5,738 nucleotides of DNA from NCBI GenBank assembly GCA_934667865.1, contig CAKUMR010000083.1, forward strand, positions 1 through 5,738, in the 5' to 3' direction. Both the position numbers and the translations under genes were made by a program. How positions within the stretch are numbered: position 1 is the stretch's first letter; every line of letters begins with the position of its first letter. This document shows, piece after piece, positions 1-5,368 of this stretch. The DNA is from an uncultured Oscillospiraceae bacterium. Its GTDB lineage: Bacteria; Bacillota_A; Clostridia; Oscillospirales; Oscillospiraceae. The notes below the pieces were generated by a model. It was not told where the DNA came from and ran no database searches. It was given only the letters and a program-made list of their open reading frames with translations.

Positions 1-58
1 GACCCGCGGCAAGATCGCCAAGATCGGCTATCTGCTCGAGGTCACCGAAGTAGAATAA
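1..58 (+). CDS. rpmD: 50S ribosomal protein L30 (uL30), C-terminal fragment
   Basis: Only the last 18 residues are inside the window ([18 protein letters not shown], codons in phase from base 2, stop TAA at 56-58). The pattern Thr-Arg-Gly-Lys-Ile-x-Lys-(x)n-Tyr-Leu-Leu-x-Val matches the final helix and strand of bacterial L30, where the family usually reads 'RGMI.KV..LV.V'. L30 is a small protein of the large subunit. It is normally encoded immediately before rplO in the spc operon, and here rplO follows after 13 bases, which supports the call. The start, upstream neighbour (expected rpsE) and full length cannot be seen. The fragment is short, so the call rests on motif and position together. 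Confidence 0.85.
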   Translation, partial: TRGKIAKIGYLLEVTEVE

Positions 59-71
59 GGAGGAGACAAGA

Positions 72-512
72 ATGGAATTACATGAACTTGCTCCCGTCAT
101 GGGTTCTACCCAGGTTGGTAAGCGTAAGGGCCGCGGCACCGGCACCGGCAACGGCAAGACGGCGGGTCGTGGTCACAAGGGTCAGAAGGCTCGTTCCGGC
201 GGCAAGGTCCGTGTGGGCTTTGAAGGCGGCCAGATGCCTCTGGCAAGACGTATCCCGAAGCGCGGCTTCAACAATATCTTTGCAAAACCGCTCACCGCTG
301 TGAACGTCAGCGTTCTCAACGTGTTTGAAGACGGCGAAACCGTCGATGCGGCTGCACTGATTGAAAAGGGCATCCTGAACGACTGCAAGTACGGTCTGAA
401 GGTTCTGTCCAACGGCGAGCTCACTAAGAAGCTGACTGTCAAGGCAGCGGCGTTCTCTGGTTCTGCCAAAGCAAAAATTGAGGAGGCAGGCGGAAAGGCT
501 GAGGTGGTGTAA
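72..512 (+). CDS. rplO: 50S ribosomal protein L15 (uL15)
   Basis: L15 is a 23S rRNA-binding protein of the large subunit that joins late in assembly. The 146-residue product has the usual bacterial length. Residues 1-11 ([11 protein letters not shown]) are the standard N terminus. Residues 17-44 form the Gly/Arg/Lys-rich extension that threads into rRNA, with the signature [17 protein letters not shown] at 28-44, followed by [18 protein letters not shown] at 49-66. The globular C-terminal half (about 75-146) contains the expected Val/Ala-rich strands and ends [10 protein letters not shown]. The ATG at 72 is set by AAGGAGG at 57-63, overlapping the rpmD stop. The stop TAA at 510-512 abuts the secY start with no spacer, so the two genes are probably translationally coupled. 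Codon use is the highly expressed type (CGT/CGC for Arg, GGC/GGT for Gly). Confidence 0.98.
   Translation: MELHELAPVMGSTQVGKRKGRGTGTGNGKTAGRGHKGQKARSGGKVRVGFEGGQMPLARRIPKRGFNNIFAKPLTAVNVSVLNVFEDGETVDAAALIEKGILNDCKYGLKVLSNGELTKKLTVKAAAFSGSAKAKIEEAGGKAEVV
501..506 (+). promoter_or_regulatory. Shine-Dalgarno site for secY inside rplO
   Basis: GAGGTG lies inside the last codons of rplO, six bases ahead of the GTG at 513. It is the only SD-like sequence correctly spaced for secY. No in-frame ATG occurs close by: the ATGs at 532 and 536 are out of frame. This site therefore decides the GTG start. Confidence 0.75.
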
Positions 513-1796
513 GTGCTTACGACACTTCGCAATGCATGGAAGATCGCGGATCTGCGCAAGAAGCTCCTTTTTACGCTCCTGATCATCCTGCTGTACCGCA
601 TCGGCAATGTTATCCCTGTCCCGTTCGTTGACGTCGAGATGATGGCCCAGATGTTCAGCCAGCAGCTGAGCAACACCATCTTCGGCCTGATGGACATGAT
701 GTCCGGCTCGGCGTTCTCCCAAGCGACGATCTTCGCGCTGTCTATTCAGCCGTATATCAACGCCTCCATTATCATTCAGCTTCTGACCATCGCCATCCCT
801 GCTCTGGAGCGCCTGAGCAAGGACGGCGGCGAAGAAGGCAAGAAGAAGATCACCAAGATCACCCGCCTGACGACGGTCGCCATCGCTCTGCTGATGGGCT
901 TCGCCTACTTCATGATGCTGAAGAACTACAACACGCAGTATGCTCTGTTGATCAGCGATTCCTTCCTCGCTGCTCTGGTCATCATCCTGACCTTCACCGC
1001 CGGCTCCACGCTGGTCATGTGGCTGGGTGAGCAGATCACCGAGTTCGGCATCGGCAACGGCATCTCCATGATCCTCTTTGCAAACATCATCGCCCGCATC
1101 CCGTCCGGCATCATCAAGCCGATGGTCAATATGCTGTGGGCGCAGTGGTACTGGGTGCTGCTGCTGGTGGTTGCAATGCTTGCAATCATCGTGTTCATCA
1201 TCTACGTTTCCAACGCGGAGCGTAGAATCCCTGTTCAGTACGCAAAGCGCGTGGTCGGCCGCAAGGTCTATGGAGGTCAGAACACGCACCTGCCGATCAA
1301 GGTCAATATGTCCGGTGTCATGCCGATCATCTTCGCGCAGTCCATCGCGAGCTTGCCCGCAACGCTGTGCACCTTCTTCGGCTGGACGAACAGCTGGGTC
1401 TATAAGCATGCTTTCCAGAGCACGACCGTGATCTACACAGTGTTCTATCTGCTGCTTATCGTCGGCTTCAGCTACTTCTACGCAACCATTCAGTACAACC
1501 CCGTTGAGGTTGCCAACAACCTCAAGAAGAACGGCGGCTTTATCCCCGGCTTCCGTCCGGGTCGTCCGACTGCGGACTTCATCCGCAAGGTCATCAACAA
1601 GATCACGCTCTTCGGCGCGCTGTATCTTGGCGTGATCGCGGTCCTGCCGATCGTTCTCGGTGTTGTTATGAAGGATACCCGCTTCTCCTTCGGCGGAACT
1701 TCCGTTATCATTATTGTCAGCGTTGCGCTTGAAACTGTGGCCGCAATTGAGGCTCAGATGATGATGCGCAACTACTCCGGCTTCCTTGAGAAGTAA
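513..1796 (+). CDS. secY: Preprotein translocase channel subunit SecY
   Basis: SecY is the central pore of the SecYEG translocon. It passes unfolded preproteins, driven by SecA, across the cytoplasmic membrane and releases membrane segments sideways. The 427-residue product has the normal length and about ten hydrophobic segments, the first at about 17-38 and the last at about 396-415. Family landmarks are the basic N terminus with RNAWKIADLRKK (6-17), the plug and second membrane segment around 58-92 (MSGSAFSQATIFALSIQPYI), LGEQITEFGIGNGISM (171-186), the cytoplasmic loop NAERRIPVQYAKRVVGR (234-250), and the C5 loop NPVEVANNLKKNGGFIPGFRPG (329-350), the zone that contacts SecA and the ribosome. 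Translation starts at GTG, immediately after the rplO stop, with GAGGTG six bases upstream. The gene is in the same frame as rplO and adk. No truncation or missing segment is seen. Confidence 0.98.
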   Translation: MLTTLRNAWKIADLRKKLLFTLLIILLYRIGNVIPVPFVDVEMMAQMFSQQLSNTIFGLMDMMSGSAFSQATIFALSIQPYINASIIIQLLTIAIPALERLSKDGGEEGKKKITKITRLTTVAIALLMGFAYFMMLKNYNTQYALLISDSFLAALVIILTFTAGSTLVMWLGEQITEFGIGNGISMILFANIIARIPSGIIKPMVNMLWAQWYWVLLLVVAMLAIIVFIIYVSNAERRIPVQYAKRVVGRKVYGGQNTHLPIKVNMSGVMPIIFAQSIASLPATLCTFFGWTNSWVYKHAFQSTTVIYTVFYLLLIVGFSYFYATIQYNPVEVANNLKKNGGFIPGFRPGRPTADFIRKVINKITLFGALYLGVIAVLPIVLGVVMKDTRFSFGGTSVIIIVSVALETVAAIEAQMMMRNYSGFLEK

Positions 1797-1808
1797 CGGA
1801 GGCGGCAC

Positions 1809-2447
1809 ATGAAACTGATTCTGCTGGGAGCTCCCGGCGCAGGAAAGGGAACACAGGCTGAGATCCTTGCATCGAAGCTCAACATCCCTACCATCTCCAC
1901 CGGGAACATCCTCCGGGAAGCAATCAAGAACGGCACCGAAACCGGCCTGAAGGCCAAGAGCTTCATGGACAAGGGTATGCTCGTTCCTGACGATGTCATT
2001 ATTGGCATCGTCAAGGAACGGCTGGCCCAGCCGGATTGTGCGAACGGCTATATCCTCGACGGTATGCCCCGCACGATCCCGCAAGCCCAGGCGCTTTTGG
2101 ACAACGGCGTTGAGATCGACCGTGTCGTTTCCATTGAAATCGAAGACGCCATGATCGAGGCGCGCATGACGGGACGCAGAGTATGCGGCTCCTGCGGCGC
2201 AAGCTATCACATCGTGGCGAACCCGCCCAAAACGGAGGGCATCTGCAATGCCTGCGGTTCCAAGCTGGTCATCCGCGACGACGACAGACCGGAAACGGTG
2301 CGTCACCGTCTGGAGGTTTACCACACGGAAACCGAAGCACTGAAGGGCTTTTATGAAAAGCTCGGTAAGCTGCGGCTTGTCGAGGGGAATCAGCCCATCG
2401 AAGATGCAACTCGTGATATTCTGGCGGCATTGGGTGATTCAATATGA
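1809..2447 (+). CDS. adk: Adenylate kinase, zinc-type long form
   Basis: Adenylate kinase catalyses ATP + AMP to 2 ADP in the cytoplasm and keeps the adenylate pool balanced. The 212-residue protein has the long-LID architecture. The P-loop GAPGAGKGTQ is at 7-16, the AMP-binding segment with STGNILREAI at 30-39, and the AMP/CORE motif GYILDGMPRT at 80-89. The LID (about 121-158) carries four cysteines, C126-x2-C129 and C146-x2-C149, the structural zinc site common in Gram-positive enzymes. Catalytic and phosphate-binding arginines are supplied by R88, R119, R123, R156 and R167 by position. The usual Phe in DGFPRT is Met here (M86). GGAGG at 1798-1802 sits six bases before the ATG. The stop codon overlaps the map start in ATGA. 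Its position between secY and map is the standard Gram-positive order. Confidence 0.98.
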   Translation: MKLILLGAPGAGKGTQAEILASKLNIPTISTGNILREAIKNGTETGLKAKSFMDKGMLVPDDVIIGIVKERLAQPDCANGYILDGMPRTIPQAQALLDNGVEIDRVVSIEIEDAMIEARMTGRRVCGSCGASYHIVANPPKTEGICNACGSKLVIRDDDRPETVRHRLEVYHTETEALKGFYEKLGKLRLVEGNQPIEDATRDILAALGDSI

Positions 2448-3199
2448 TCTCAATCAAAAATGAGCACGAAATCGAGGTCATGCGCAAGGCCTGTAAAATT
2501 ACCGCGGCAGCTCGTGCTCTGGCAGGAGAAATGGTAAGACCAGGCGTGACGACCAAAGAGATCGATAAGGCGGTTTACGATTTTATCGTATCGCATGGCG
2601 CGACTCCGTCCTTCCTGCATTACTGCGGCTATCCCGCGAGCGTCTGCATTTCCGTGAACAATACCGTCATTCACGGGATTCCGGACAGCCGGGTGCTGAA
2701 AGAGGGAGACATTGTCTCCGTCGATGTCGGAGCAAAGTGGGGAGGCTTCCATGGAGATTGCGCGGCTACGTATGCCTGCGGAAAAATTTCGCCGGCGGCG
2801 CAGCAGCTCATTGATGTCACGAGACAGAGCTTTTTCGAGGGCGTGAAATTCGCACGCCAGGGGAACCGGGTTTCGGACATTTCTCATGCGGTTCAGACTT
2901 ACGCTGAGAGCTTCGGCTATGGTGTCGTCCGATCCTTCGTCGGTCACGGAGTCGGGGAGGAAATGCACGAGGAGCCGGAAGTCCCGAACTTCGGCAAACC
3001 CGGAAGGGGCCCGAGACTTATCCGAGGCATGACCATCGCCATCGAGCCGATGATCACCGAGGGAACGTACGAAGTGCGTGTCCTGAAGGACGGCTGGACG
3101 ACGGTCACCGCTGACGGAAAGCTCGCTGCCCACTACGAAAATACTGTGCTCATTACAGACGGCGAGCCGGAAATTCTCACCGTCACCGAGGGGCTGTAG
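2444..3199 (+). CDS. map: Type I methionine aminopeptidase
   Basis: Map removes the initiator methionine from nascent proteins after deformylation, when the second residue is small, acting at the ribosome exit. The 251-residue pita-bread fold shows all five metal ligands: D94 (SVDVG), D105 (GFHGDCA), H168 (VGHGVG), E201 (IEPM) and E232 (HYENTVL). It also shows the substrate-side histidines H77 (NNTVIHG) and H175 (EEMHEEPEVPNFG). It begins directly with the catalytic core (MISIKNEHEIEVMRKA) and has no N-terminal zinc-finger or SEC-C extension, so it is the short type Ia form. The start ATG overlaps the adk stop by four bases, with GGTGAT at 2433-2438 as a plausible SD site, so translation is probably coupled. 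Codon use differs from the ribosomal genes, with many GGA, GGG, CGG and CGA codons, as expected for lower expression. Confidence 0.98.
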   Translation: MISIKNEHEIEVMRKACKITAAARALAGEMVRPGVTTKEIDKAVYDFIVSHGATPSFLHYCGYPASVCISVNNTVIHGIPDSRVLKEGDIVSVDVGAKWGGFHGDCAATYACGKISPAAQQLIDVTRQSFFEGVKFARQGNRVSDISHAVQTYAESFGYGVVRSFVGHGVGEEMHEEPEVPNFGKPGRGPRLIRGMTIAIEPMITEGTYEVRVLKDGWTTVTADGKLAAHYENTVLITDGEPEILTVTEGL

Positions 3200-3200
3200 T

Positions 3201-3512
3201 ATGGAAATACAAAAATCGGATATTGTTCTTTCCGAAGCCGGGCGCGATCAGGGAATGCTGTTCTTTGTGATCGACACAGACGGTGTGTACGTTTCTCTGG
3301 CGAACGGCAAGGAGAGAAAGCTCGAAGCGCCAAAGCGTAAAAAGCTCAAGCATATCCGTTTCGTCCTTCGGCCAGATTCGACTGTCGCCGCGAAAATTCG
3401 TTCCGGCGATAAAGTACTCAACAGCGAATTACGAAGGGAATTGGCCATCATTGGCCAGAAATTCAACGTTCAAACCAAGGAGGTTTCTGAAACTTGGCAA
3501 AAGACGACGTAA
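3201..3512 (+). CDS. KOW-domain RNA-binding protein (L14e-like)
   Basis: The 103-residue basic protein starts one base after the map stop. Residues 6-35 ([18 protein letters not shown], then VYVSLANG) form a KOW unit: a hydrophobic strand, an Ala-Gly-Arg-Asp-x-Gly turn, then two more strands. Residues 39-52 ([14 protein letters not shown]) are a strongly basic segment likely to contact RNA. Residues 66-90 resemble the short helical tail ([12 protein letters not shown]) seen in this family. The family resembles the N-terminal KOW part of archaeal and eukaryotic ribosomal protein L14e, and Bacillota commonly carry it between map and infA (ybzG in B. subtilis). Its function is not established; an accessory ribosome or RNA-binding role is an inference. 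The start ATG has only a modest SD (GAGGGG, 3188-3193). The last 19 bases overlap infA in a different frame. Codon use resembles map rather than the ribosomal genes. Confidence 0.9.
   Translation: MEIQKSDIVLSEAGRDQGMLFFVIDTDGVYVSLANGKERKLEAPKRKKLKHIRFVLRPDSTVAAKIRSGDKVLNSELRRELAIIGQKFNVQTKEVSETWQKTT
3441..3458 (+). promoter_or_regulatory. Small hairpin upstream of infA ribosome binding site (tentative)
   Basis: TGGCCA (3442-3447) and TGGCCA (3452-3457) can pair across a four-base loop, TCAT. An outer U-G pair (3441/3458) extends the stem to seven pairs. It lies inside the KOW coding region and ends 18 bases before the infA SD. The pairing is directly visible, but a regulatory role is speculative because the same bases encode residues LAIIGQ. 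Confidence 0.25.
3477..3484 (+). promoter_or_regulatory. Shine-Dalgarno site for infA inside the KOW gene
   Basis: AAGGAGGT is a near-perfect complement to the 16S 3' end and lies nine bases before the TTG at 3494. It decides the TTG start, because no ATG or GTG lies at a suitable distance in the infA frame and the encoded N terminus ([11 protein letters not shown]) is exactly that of IF-1. Confidence 0.9.
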
Positions 3513-3712
3513 TCGAACTTGAGGGCATCGTAACCGATGCGCTGCCGAATGCGATGTTCAAAGTCAATATTGGCGGCGGGCATATGATTCTGGCACACAT
3601 TTCCGGCAAGCTCAGAATGAACTATATCAAGATCTTGCCCGGTGACAAGGTAACTGTTCAGATGTCTCCGTATGATCTGACCCAAGGCCGGATCACATGG
3701 AGAAGCAAGTAA
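3494..3712 (+). CDS. infA: Translation initiation factor IF-1
   Basis: IF-1 binds the 30S A site, stabilises IF-2 and IF-3 and helps proofread initiation. The 72-residue product has exactly the usual bacterial length and consists of one S1/OB-fold domain. Recognisable segments are [20 protein letters not shown] (1-20), [21 protein letters not shown] (21-41) with the RNA-contacting basic patch at [11 protein letters not shown], and the C terminus [18 protein letters not shown] (55-72). The start codon is TTG, chosen because AAGGAGGT lies nine bases upstream and the conserved N terminus begins exactly there. The first 19 bases overlap the end of the KOW gene in another frame, so the IF-1 ribosome binding site is itself translated as part of that gene. 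rpmJ follows after 36 bases. Confidence 0.97.
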   Translation: MAKDDVIELEGIVTDALPNAMFKVNIGGGHMILAHISGKLRMNYIKILPGDKVTVQMSPYDLTQGRITWRSK

Positions 3713-3733
3713 ATCAGAGACATTGTTCTCATA

Positions 3734-3740
3734 TGGAGGT
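3734..3740 (+). promoter_or_regulatory. Shine-Dalgarno site for rpmJ
   Basis: TGGAGGT lies eight bases before the ATG at 3749 in the 36-base infA-rpmJ gap. It supports the call of the very short rpmJ gene. Confidence 0.8.
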
Positions 3741-3748
3741 TAAACAGT

Positions 3749-3862
3749 ATGAAGGTTAGACCGTCCGTGAAGCCCATGTGCGAAAAATGTAAGATTATCA
3801 AGCGCAAGGGTCGCGTCATGGTAATTTGCGAAAACCCGAAGCATAAGCAGAGACAAGGCTAA
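3749..3862 (+). CDS. rpmJ: 50S ribosomal protein L36 (bL36), zinc-binding form
   Basis: This 37-codon gene is too short for most reading-frame filters but is unmistakable. It encodes [20 protein letters not shown] followed by [18 protein letters not shown]36 is the smallest protein of the large subunit and packs against 23S rRNA near the base of the L7/L12 stalk region. The four zinc ligands of the C+ form are all present: C11, C14, C27 and H32. The length of 37 is the standard for this form. The ATG at 3749 has TGGAGGT eight bases upstream, and the stop TAA (3860-3862) is followed directly by the rpsM SD. The order infA-rpmJ-rpsM is the typical Gram-positive arrangement. Confidence 0.98.
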   Translation: MKVRPSVKPMCEKCKIIKRKGRVMVICENPKHKQRQG

Positions 3863-3882
3863 TAGGAGGTGCTCGAAAGTAT

Positions 3883-4251
3883 ATGGCACGTATTGCTGGT
3901 ATTGACCTGCCCCGCGAGAAGAGAGTTGAGATCGGACTCACCTATATCTTCGGCATTGGCAGAAAAAGCGCGAATGACATTCTGAAAATGGCCGGCGTGA
4001 ATCCCGACACCCGCGTCAAGGATCTGACGGAGGATGAGGAAGCCGCGCTGCGTGAAGTCATCGACAAGAACTACACCATCGAGGGCGACCTCCGCCGTGA
4101 AGTTGCTCTGAACATCAAGCGCCTGACCGAAATCGGCTGCTACCGTGGCATGCGCCACAGAAGAGGCCTGCCGGTTCGCGGCCAGCGCACCAAGACAAAC
4201 GCTCGTACTCGTAAGGGTCCGAAGAAGACCATCGCGAATAAGAAGAAGTAA
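3883..4251 (+). CDS. rpsM: 30S ribosomal protein S13 (uS13)
   Basis: S13 sits in the head of the small subunit, contacts the P-site tRNA with its C-terminal tail and forms bridges to the large subunit. The 122-residue product matches the family length. The N terminus [20 protein letters not shown] (1-20) leads into [14 protein letters not shown] (21-34), the helix-two-turns-helix region. The signature [20 protein letters not shown] occupies 86-105, followed by NARTRKGP and a lysine-rich tail ending NKKK. AGGAGGT at 3864-3870 lies 12 bases before the ATG, a slightly long spacing. The rpmJ-rpsM gap is only 20 bases. There is therefore no room here for an Escherichia coli-style S4-binding pseudoknot leader, and control must lie elsewhere. 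Confidence 0.98.
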   Translation: MARIAGIDLPREKRVEIGLTYIFGIGRKSANDILKMAGVNPDTRVKDLTEDEEAALREVIDKNYTIEGDLRREVALNIKRLTEIGCYRGMRHRRGLPVRGQRTKTNARTRKGPKKTIANKKK

Positions 4252-4265
4252 GGAGGGGGATATCA

Positions 4266-4667
4266 ATGGCTAAAGTAGCTGCTAAGAAAGTGATCAAGCG
4301 CCGTCGTGAGCGCAAGAACGTTGAAAAGGGTGCCGTGCATATCCGCTCTTCCTTCAACAACACCATGGTTACCGTTACCGATCTGCAGGGCAATGCTCTT
4401 TCTTGGGCATCCTCCGGCGGACTCGGCTTCCGCGGTTCCCGTAAGTCCACTCCGTACGCCGCACAGATGTGCGCCGAGACCGCTGCCAAGGCTGCGATCG
4501 AAAACTGCGGACTGAAGACCGTTGAAGTTTACGTCAAGGGCCCCGGCCAGGGACGTGAGGCAGCCATCCGTGCTCTGCAATCCGCAGGTCTGGAAGTTGT
4601 TATGATTAAGGACGTCACCCCCATTCCTCACAATGGCTGCCGTCCTCCCAAGAGACGTCGCGTCTAA
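4266..4667 (+). CDS. rpsK: 30S ribosomal protein S11 (uS11)
   Basis: S11 is in the platform of the small subunit, near the E site and the mRNA exit where the SD helix forms. The 133-residue protein is a typical bacterial length. It has a basic N-terminal tail ([16 protein letters not shown], 7-22), then [20 protein letters not shown] (22-41), [20 protein letters not shown] (49-68), and the conserved C terminus [16 protein letters not shown] (118-133). The Asn-Gly pair N123-G124 corresponds to the position reported as isoaspartate in E. coli uS11; whether that occurs here cannot be seen from DNA. AAGGAGG overlaps the rpsM stop (4250-4256) and lies nine bases before the ATG. Confidence 0.98.
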   Translation: MAKVAAKKVIKRRRERKNVEKGAVHIRSSFNNTMVTVTDLQGNALSWASSGGLGFRGSRKSTPYAAQMCAETAAKAAIENCGLKTVEVYVKGPGQGREAAIRALQSAGLEVVMIKDVTPIPHNGCRPPKRRRV

Positions 4668-4690
4668 TTCGATAAGGAGGAATTCATAGA

Positions 4691-5287
4691 ATGGCGAAAA
4701 ATACTCAGCCCGTTCTCAAGCGCTGCAGAACGCTGGGCGTTTCTCCTGCCGCAATGGGTTATTCCAAGACTTCCAATAAGAACCCCGGCGGCCAGAGAAG
4801 AGCGAAGAAGTCCGAATATGCGACCCAGCTCACTGAAAAGCAGAAGGTCAAGTTCGTCTATGGCATCCTGGAGAAGCAGTTCCGTATGTACTACGAAAAG
4901 GCTTCCCGTGCCGAAGGCAACACCGGCGAGGTGCTGCTGAGCCTGATCGAGCGCCGTCTGGACAACGTTGTGTACCGTCTCGGCTTTGCTGCGACCCGCC
5001 GTGAGGCGCGTCAGCTCGTCAACCACGGTCACTATACCGTCAACGGCAAGCGTGTGAACATTCCGTCTTACATGGTTAAGGCCGGCGATGTCATCGCTGT
5101 CAGCGAAAAGAGCTGCTCCAACAATCGTTTTAAGAAGCTGAAGGAAGACGACGCGTTTGTCGCTACTCCCAAGTGGCTTGACCGCGACAAGAATACCCTG
5201 ACCGGCAAGGTCCTGGCTCTGCCGGCAAGAGACGATATCGACTTCGAGATCGCAGAACACCTCATCGTCGAGTTGTACTCCAAATAA
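4691..5287 (+). CDS. rpsD: 30S ribosomal protein S4 (uS4), zinc-free form
   Basis: S4 is a primary 16S rRNA-binding protein that nucleates assembly of the 30S body and forms part of the mRNA entry site. In several bacteria it also represses its own mRNA. The 198-residue product has the N-terminal region MAKNTQPVLKRCRTLG (1-16) and KTSNKNPGGQ (26-35). The helical EKQKVKFVYGILEKQFRMYY (49-68) follows, then the S4 RNA-binding domain at about 87-150 (ERRLDNVVYRLGFAATRREA, 87-106; HGHYTVNGKRVNIPSYMVKAGD, 112-133). The zinc-knuckle cysteines of C+ S4 are absent: only C12 remains near the N terminus, so this is the C-minus form. TAAGGAGG at 4673-4680 lies ten bases before the ATG. The location between rpsK and rpoA is common in Clostridia and proteobacteria but not in B. 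subtilis. Confidence 0.98.
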   Translation: MAKNTQPVLKRCRTLGVSPAAMGYSKTSNKNPGGQRRAKKSEYATQLTEKQKVKFVYGILEKQFRMYYEKASRAEGNTGEVLLSLIERRLDNVVYRLGFAATRREARQLVNHGHYTVNGKRVNIPSYMVKAGDVIAVSEKSCSNNRFKKLKEDDAFVATPKWLDRDKNTLTGKVLALPARDDIDFEIAEHLIVELYSK

Positions 5288-5324
5288 TGCTTCACCCTCG
5301 TTTATTGGTAAGCTGATTTACACC

Positions 5325-5342
5325 GCAGAACAAGTGTTTTGC
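5325..5342 (+). promoter_or_regulatory. Hairpin ahead of rpoA (tentative)
   Basis: GCAGAAC (5325-5331) pairs with GTTTTGC (5336-5342), including one G-U pair, across the loop AAGT. It ends eight bases before the rpoA SD and lacks a following U-tract, so it does not look like an intrinsic terminator. It could be an RNA processing or translation-control element, or chance. Confidence 0.3.
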
Positions 5343-5350
5343 AGAATAAT

Positions 5351-5357
5351 AAGGAGG
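5351..5357 (+). promoter_or_regulatory. Shine-Dalgarno site for rpoA
   Basis: AAGGAGG is followed after 11 bases by the ATG at 5369. It fixes the start of the partial rpoA gene, whose encoded N terminus agrees with the family. Confidence 0.85.
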
Positions 5358-5368
5358 GTATTAGTTTT

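Larger units (their letters stand above)
5288..5368 (+). other. rpsD-rpoA intergenic gap, largest in the window
   Basis: The 81 bases hold three visible things. A 9-codon ATG frame (MLHPRLLVS, 5287-5316) starts by overlapping the rpsD stop as TAATG. A seven-pair hairpin lies at 5325-5342. The rpoA SD is at 5351-5357. I could not find a promoter with good -35 and -10 boxes at 16-18 base spacing. There is no T-run after the hairpin, so a terminator is unlikely. Confidence 0.6.

Noticed and set aside
78..2324. A 748-codon open frame on the minus strand, antisense to rplO, secY and most of adk
   Set aside because: It lies in exact codon register with the three + strand genes, which share one frame. 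Minus-strand stops there require TTA, CTA or TCA codons on the + strand, and these genes avoid those codons. The predicted protein has no recognisable domain and is a compositional shadow.
3564..3593. Promoter-like TTCAAA / CATATG or TATGAT pair inside infA
   Set aside because: Poor match and spacing of 18-20 bases within strongly conserved coding sequence; no other support.
3717..3730. GAGA/TCTC inverted repeat in the infA-rpmJ gap
   Set aside because: Only four pairs with a six-base loop and no T-run, so it is too weak to call a terminator or regulatory stem.
3863..3882. E. coli-type S4-binding pseudoknot ahead of rpsM
   Set aside because: The rpmJ-rpsM gap is only 20 bases, mostly SD, and the upstream sequence is rpmJ coding; no such fold is visible.
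4664..5260. A 198-codon minus-strand frame opposite rpsD, and similar frames opposite rpsM, rpsK and map
   Set aside because: They mirror well-conserved ribosomal or enzyme genes, show no domain signature, have no upstream SD site of note, and arise from biased codon use.
5305..5350. Possible promoter for rpoA (TTGGTA or TTTACA as -35, AATAAT as -10)
   Set aside because: No combination gives two good boxes at 16-18 base spacing.
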